The translations under genes were made by a program, and so were the position numbers. Below are positions 60,370 through 64,000 of a stretch of DNA of 64,000 nucleotides, one piece after another. Origin of the DNA: Methanocalculus chunghsingensis (GTDB lineage Archaea; Halobacteriota; Methanomicrobia; Methanomicrobiales; Methanocorpusculaceae); assembly GCF_018132105.1 (NCBI RefSeq), contig NZ_JWHL01000008.1:1-64000 (forward strand). The letters are read 5' to 3'. Numbering within the stretch: the stretch's first letter is position 1; each line of letters starts with the position of its first letter. Below the pieces are notes generated by a model. The model was not told the DNA's origin, made no database searches, and was given only the letters and a program-made list of their open reading frames with translations.

Positions 60370-61675
60370 CCTCTCTCCGTGCCATCCGTTCCGAGTCGGC
60401 AGGGACGAGTGCCGTCGCTTCATCATAATCTGAGAGGAGCTTTGCGATCCCGACGACATGCTGCTCGTCTCCGGCCTCGAGTTTCAGCTGGAGTGAACAG
60501 TCCTTGCAGTTGCGATCACAGAAGATCGAGGTATAGTTGTCAGGCTCCCGGTAGGTGGTGATCACCCCTTCAAAGTTCCTGAGGATCACCTTGTTGGTGG
60601 AGTACGATATGAGATATGTCGGCATCACCGGGATCTTCCCGCCGCCACCAGGTGCGTCGATGACATAGGTTGGAACCGCAAAGCCGCTTGTATGGCCGAT
60701 GAGGTTCTCCATGATCTCAATCCCCTTCCCGACCGGGGTCCGGAAGTGCGAGAGACCCTCAGAGAGATCACACTGGTAGAGATAGTACGGCCGGACCCTG
60801 TTTTTGACGAGCTTCTGGACGAGCGACTTCATGATCCTCGGGCAGTCATTCACTCCGGCGAGGAGGACCGACTGGTTGCCGAGTGGAATCCCGGCATCCG
60901 CGAGTTTCGCAAGTGCCTTCTCAGCACTCGGGGTGATCTCCTGGGGATGATTAAAATGGGTATTGAGCCAGATCGGCTGATGTTTTTTGAGGACATTCAC
61001 CAGACCATCAGTTATTCTGAATGGAAGGACGACAGGGGTTCTCGACCCGATCCGGATCACCTCGACATGCGGAATCGCCCGAAGTTGGGTGAGGATCCTA
61101 TCAAGGAGATCATCGGGGAGCATGAGTGGATCACCGCCCGAGAGGAGGACATCCCGGACCTCGGGATGCTCACGAATATAGGTGATACCCACCTCCATCT
61201 CCTCCCATGTCGGGATTCTGTCCCGATCTCCGACTTTCCGCTTCCGTGTACAATGACGGCAGTACATTGCGCAGACATTTGAGACAAGGAAGAGGACGCG
61301 ATCCGGATACCGGTGTGTGATCCCCGGAACCGGGCTGTCGCTATCTTCGGCAAGGGGATCTTCAAGCTCACACTCTTCCACCCTCAGTTCATCAGGAACC
61401 GGAACGGCCTGCCGGAAGATGGGATCATTGGCATAATCCTCGGTCTTGATGAGCGAGAGATAGTATGGTGTTGCAGCAAGGGGAAACTTATCTATCGTCT
61501 CCTGCAGCTTCTCCCGCTCTTCCGGGGGGAAGGTGATGCCGAGAACCTTCTCAAGCATCGAGAGGCTCCGGACGGTATGGGCGATCTGCCAGCGCCAGTC
61601 CCTCCACTGTGGTGCATCCTCTCCGATCGAGTTGTGATATTCTCCGGATTTGTAGTTTTGTGAAGATAATTCCAT
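60356..61675 (-). CDS. ablA: Lysine 2,3-aminomutase
   Basis: This 439-residue PLP-dependent radical SAM enzyme converts L-lysine to L-beta-lysine. Cluster motif CAMYCRHC, strand GGDPLMLPD, and the PLP lysine in [13 protein letters not shown] are clear. With ablB it forms the two-gene osmolyte pathway used under salt stress. A C-terminal cysteine group (CDRNCKDC) is also present. The TATA element CCTTTAAGAA lies 36-45 bases upstream. Presence of this pair suggests a salt-tolerant methanogen. Confidence 0.95.
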   Translation of the reverse strand: MELSSQNYKSGEYHNSIGEDAPQWRDWRWQIAHTVRSLSMLEKVLGITFPPEEREKLQETIDKFPLAATPYYLSLIKTEDYANDPIFRQAVPVPDELRVEECELEDPLAEDSDSPVPGITHRYPDRVLFLVSNVCAMYCRHCTRKRKVGDRDRIPTWEEMEVGITYIREHPEVRDVLLSGGDPLMLPDDLLDRILTQLRAIPHVEVIRIGSRTPVVLPFRITDGLVNVLKKHQPIWLNTHFNHPQEITPSAEKALAKLADAGIPLGNQSVLLAGVNDCPRIMKSLVQKLVKNRVRPYYLYQCDLSEGLSHFRTPVGKGIEIMENLIGHTSGFAVPTYVIDAPGGGGKIPVMPTYLISYSTNKVILRNFEGVITTYREPDNYTSIFCDRNCKDCSLQLKLEAGDEQHVVGIAKLLSDYDEATALVPADSERMARREDEEE

Positions 61676-61710
61676 ATTACTTTCAACTCACTACTAGTAC
61701 GATCTTAGTC

Positions 61711-61720
61711 TTCTTAAAGG
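61711..61720 (-). promoter_or_regulatory. ablA promoter TATA box
   Basis: On the minus strand CCTTTAAGAA lies about 36 bases before the ablA ATG, giving a predicted start near 61690 and a 10-20 base leader. The rest of 61676-61956 is A/T-rich and contains TATA-like runs (about 61785-61800) that may serve the plus-strand cupin gene. No reading frame was supported there. Confidence 0.45.
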
Positions 61721-61956
61721 TGACGTAAAACCCGTATAATGGCCATTTTCAAAAATTGTCCTTTTTTTGCAATTATATTATTTTGATTATTTAATTTTAT
61801 TTCTGCATCAGAGGTGCTCGTAATGCGGAAACTGCTATTAAAGGGATCTGGTTTTCCAATATCAAAAATGAACGTCTCTCATCGGGCAATCATCCCATCA
61901 GGGCGAGAAATGGATACATCAGAAGCTTGATATGCGGACAGCACCACTTCTCAACT

Positions 61957-62490
61957 ATGTCAGAAGAGAGAGACGACGCAATCATCGGAGTTCCGATCAA
62001 GCCACGGGATATGATCACCTATCAGTCCGAGACGATTATATCAAGGGTGGTGATGATGAGCAGGCAGGGGACGGTGACACTCTTTGCCTTTGATGAGGGC
62101 CAGGGACTCTCAGAACATACCGCACCCTTTGATGCACTTGCCTTCTCGCTTGATGGCGAAGCGGAGATCACCATCGCCGGAACACCCCATCACCTCAGGG
62201 AGGGGGAGATGATCATCATGCCTGCCAATATCCCCCATGCAGTCCGGCCAATCCACCGGTTCAAGATGATGCTCATCATGATCCATGCTAAGAATGGAGA
62301 GGAGAAGGAGGAATCTCCTGCCCGTGACGAACAGAATACTCTGAGCGAAGAAGAAGCTGGAAACAAGAAAGAGGAGAAGAAGGCAGAAAAGGAGAAGAAG
62401 AAGGATAAAAAGAAGAAGAAAGCAGAGAAGAAGGCGAAAAAAGAGAAGAAGAAGGATAAAAAGAAGAAGAAAGCAGAGAAGAAGAAGTAA
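61957..62490 (+). CDS. Cupin-domain protein with lysine-rich C-terminal tail
   Basis: This 177-residue protein has a cupin domain over about 1-110. The first motif is GLSEHTAPFDALAFSLDGEAEI and the second motif includes GEMIIMPANIPHAVRP, giving His and Glu metal ligands. The last 60 residues are almost only Lys and Glu, ending with two perfect 14-residue repeats. Metal-binding or sugar-sensing functions are typical of small cupins; the tail may bind nucleic acid or acidic surfaces. The ATG at 61957 has no strong ribosome site. Confidence 0.8.
   Translation: MSEERDDAIIGVPIKPRDMITYQSETIISRVVMMSRQGTVTLFAFDEGQGLSEHTAPFDALAFSLDGEAEITIAGTPHHLREGEMIIMPANIPHAVRPIHRFKMMLIMIHAKNGEEKEESPARDEQNTLSEEEAGNKKEEKKAEKEKKKDKKKKKAEKKAKKEKKKDKKKKKAEKKK
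62392..62484. repeat. Two perfect 42-bp repeats encoding the Lys-rich tail
   Basis: Identical 42-base copies lie at 62392-62433 and 62443-62484, separated by 9 bases. They sit in an almost pure purine (plus strand) tract and would make the tail length unstable by slippage. Confidence 0.85.
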
Positions 62491-62566
62491 CGCCTGAACA
62501 ATAGCTCCATCAAACACCTCCATTGACCAGAACCGTTTATACTGAAAAGAAGCAATACCATAACCA

Positions 62567-63325
62567 ATGATCACCGTTGGACTGCTCGGGTGCGGCAATA
62601 TCGGGCATATCATCGCAAAACACCAGAAATCATTCAGTATAACAGCAGTCTATGACCAGATAGAGGCAAGGGCAGACGAGCTGGCAGCAGCATCCGATGC
62701 CCGGGCCTATACCGATTTTACAACATTTCTCTCCGCAGACTTTGATATCGTCGTCGAAGCAGCCTCGGTTGCCGCCGCGCAGGAGTACGGTGAAGTGATA
62801 CTCAGATCCGGCCGTGACTTCGTGGTGATGAGTGTGGGGGCACTCTCGGATACGGAATTCCGTGAGAGGCTTGTCCGAACCGCAAAAGAGATGGGTAAGA
62901 AGATCTATGTCCCATCCGGTGCGGTGATGGGCCTTGACAACATCAAGGTCGGGCAGATATCTGCCATTGATACCTTCCTCCTCAGGACGACGAAGAGCCC
63001 GGCATCCCTCTCCATCAGGGCAGATGTACCAACGATGATCTTCTCAGGAAAGGCACATGAATGCATCAGGGATTATCCAAAGAACGTAAACGTCTCTGAG
63101 GCATTGACCCTGGCTGCCGGCCACGAGGTCGATGTTGAACTCTGGGTCGATCCGGATGTGGATCGGAACATCCATGAGATATTCATTGAAGGTGAATTTG
63201 GGGATGCATATATCAGGGTACGAAACATTCCAAGCCCCGAAAACCCTGCAACAAGCTATCTTGCCGCACTCTCGATACTGACACTGCTCGAAAATCTTGA
63301 TAATCCGCTGGTGATCGGAACATGA
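62567..63325 (+). CDS. nadX: L-aspartate dehydrogenase
   Basis: This 252-residue enzyme oxidises aspartate to iminoaspartate for NAD synthesis, replacing L-aspartate oxidase in anaerobes. The Rossmann motif VGLLGCGNIGHIIA is at the N-terminus. VPSGAVMGLDNIK and NVNVSEALTLAAG are family blocks, and His in DRNIHEIFIEG is the likely catalytic residue. It overlaps nadA by 4 bases (ATGA). Confidence 0.94.
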   Translation: MITVGLLGCGNIGHIIAKHQKSFSITAVYDQIEARADELAAASDARAYTDFTTFLSADFDIVVEAASVAAAQEYGEVILRSGRDFVVMSVGALSDTEFRERLVRTAKEMGKKIYVPSGAVMGLDNIKVGQISAIDTFLLRTTKSPASLSIRADVPTMIFSGKAHECIRDYPKNVNVSEALTLAAGHEVDVELWVDPDVDRNIHEIFIEGEFGDAYIRVRNIPSPENPATSYLAALSILTLLENLDNPLVIGT

Positions 63326-64000
63326 CAACAGAAGAAGAGATCAGATGGCTGAAGAAGGAGAAGAATGCCCTCATCCTCGCACATAACTACCAGTTGCCGG
63401 AGATTCAGGATGTTGCAGATATCGTTGGCGACAGTCTTGAACTTGCTGTAGTGGCAGCTGAGGCTGAAGAGTCGATACTGATAGTCTGTGGTGTCCTCTT
63501 CATGGCTGAAACAGCAAAGCTCCTCTCCCCTGAAAAGACCGTCCTGATTCCAATCCCGGATGCCGGCTGTCCGCTCGCCGATCATCTCACCCCGGAGATG
63601 GTGCTGGAAGCACGAAAGAAGTATCCTGATGCTGCCGTCGTCGTCTATGTCAACTCGACAGCGGCCGTCAAAGCAGTAGCCGATATCACCTGTACATCAG
63701 CAAATGCCGCCGATGTCGTCAGATCACTACCGGAGAAGACGATCCTCTTCGGCCCGGATGCAAACCTCGCCTCTTATGTACAGAAACAGGTTCCCGAGAA
63801 GGAGATCATCCCGCTTCCTGCCGAAGGGCACTGCTATGTTCATACAGCCTTCACCGTTCCCCAGATCGAAGAGGCGCGATCCCAAGGATGCCGGATCGTC
63901 TGCCATCCTGAATGCCGCCCCGAAGTTCAGGAACGATCCGATCTCGTCACATCAACAGGCGGAATGGTGAGGCATGCAGATGAATGTGAGACATGGTTTG
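63322..64000 (+). CDS. nadA: Quinolinate synthase (partial)
   Basis: This is the first 226 residues of NadA, the 4Fe-4S enzyme that condenses iminoaspartate with dihydroxyacetone phosphate. LAHNYQLPEIQDVADIVGDS opens the first domain. CGVLFMAETAKLLSP contains the first cluster cysteine, and NSTAAVKAVADITCTSANA follows. The gene runs past the window end. Coupling to nadX is clear from the ATGA overlap. Confidence 0.93.
   Translation, partial: MTTEEEIRWLKKEKNALILAHNYQLPEIQDVADIVGDSLELAVVAAEAEESILIVCGVLFMAETAKLLSPEKTVLIPIPDAGCPLADHLTPEMVLEARKKYPDAAVVVYVNSTAAVKAVADITCTSANAADVVRSLPEKTILFGPDANLASYVQKQVPEKEIIPLPAEGHCYVHTAFTVPQIEEARSQGCRIVCHPECRPEVQERSDLVTSTGGMVRHADECETWF

Noticed and set aside
62110-62613. 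Leu/Phe-rich minus-strand frames opposite the cupin tail
   Set aside because: They arise from the reverse complement of the Lys codon run and look hydrophobic only for that reason.

Overview
The window is a gene-dense stretch of a methanogenic euryarchaeon, most likely of the order Methanomicrobiales. A genus such as Methanocalculus fits the N-epsilon-acetyl-beta-lysine osmolyte genes, but this is a guess. The evidence is formylmethanofuran dehydrogenase (fwdA, fwdB), coenzyme F420 synthesis (cofH), archaeal riboflavin synthase, pyruvate:ferredoxin oxidoreductase, archaellins, archaeal-type PurA and Tsr3, and TATA/BRE promoters often sitting about 25 bases upstream of leaderless starts. No rRNA, tRNA, CRISPR array, transposase or integrase was seen.

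Layout. 1-4.9 kb: core carbon metabolism on the minus strand (fwdBA behind a promoter with a palindrome, then the porBACD operon). 4.9-12.8 kb: two archaellins, a four-gene MacB-like ABC/YIP1 export cassette, a solute-binding PAS sensor, a low-molecular-weight phosphatase and an exported acetolactate decarboxylase. 12.9-23.1 kb: an STAS/RsbW-like pair, a CDF transporter, two aminotransferases flanking ribC-ribH, purE, thiC, a beta-lactamase-fold hydrolase, a GIY-YIG-like protein, an iron-sulfur flavoprotein and pdxST.

23.2-36.6 kb is the standout: seven consecutive minus-strand genes for large exported proteins. They are built only from cohesin-like domains, six-bladed NHL propellers, PKD domains, Pro/Thr linkers and C-terminal dockerin modules. 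Six of the seven carry both a cohesin-like domain and a dockerin, with two dockerin sequence classes. The seventh is a short cohesin-like protein with a C-terminal membrane anchor. Together they look like a self-assembling, non-enzymatic, cellulosome-like surface scaffold.

36.8-41.4 kb: purA-trm112-membrane protein-cbiB on one strand, signal peptidase I and cofH on the other. 41.4-41.8 kb: a gene-free stretch with a candidate structured RNA (20 paired bases, its own TATA box, T8 end, palindromic operator). 41.8-54 kb: a frameshifted giant HTH/PAS/GAF histidine kinase, a YgiQ radical SAM protein, two PEGA surface proteins around cheW, a CBS protein, a cation/proton antiporter and an ADP-forming acyl-CoA synthetase. 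53.6-64 kb: several unusual fusions and starts (TudS-like/deoxyribosyltransferase fusion, Nramp-like/LytS-type fusion, a cysteine-cluster protein with no ordinary start codon), a ROK kinase, ablA/ablB, a cupin with a Lys-rich tail, and nadX-nadA running off the right edge.

Calls rest on reading translations by eye. Domain limits are approximate and no database search was possible.
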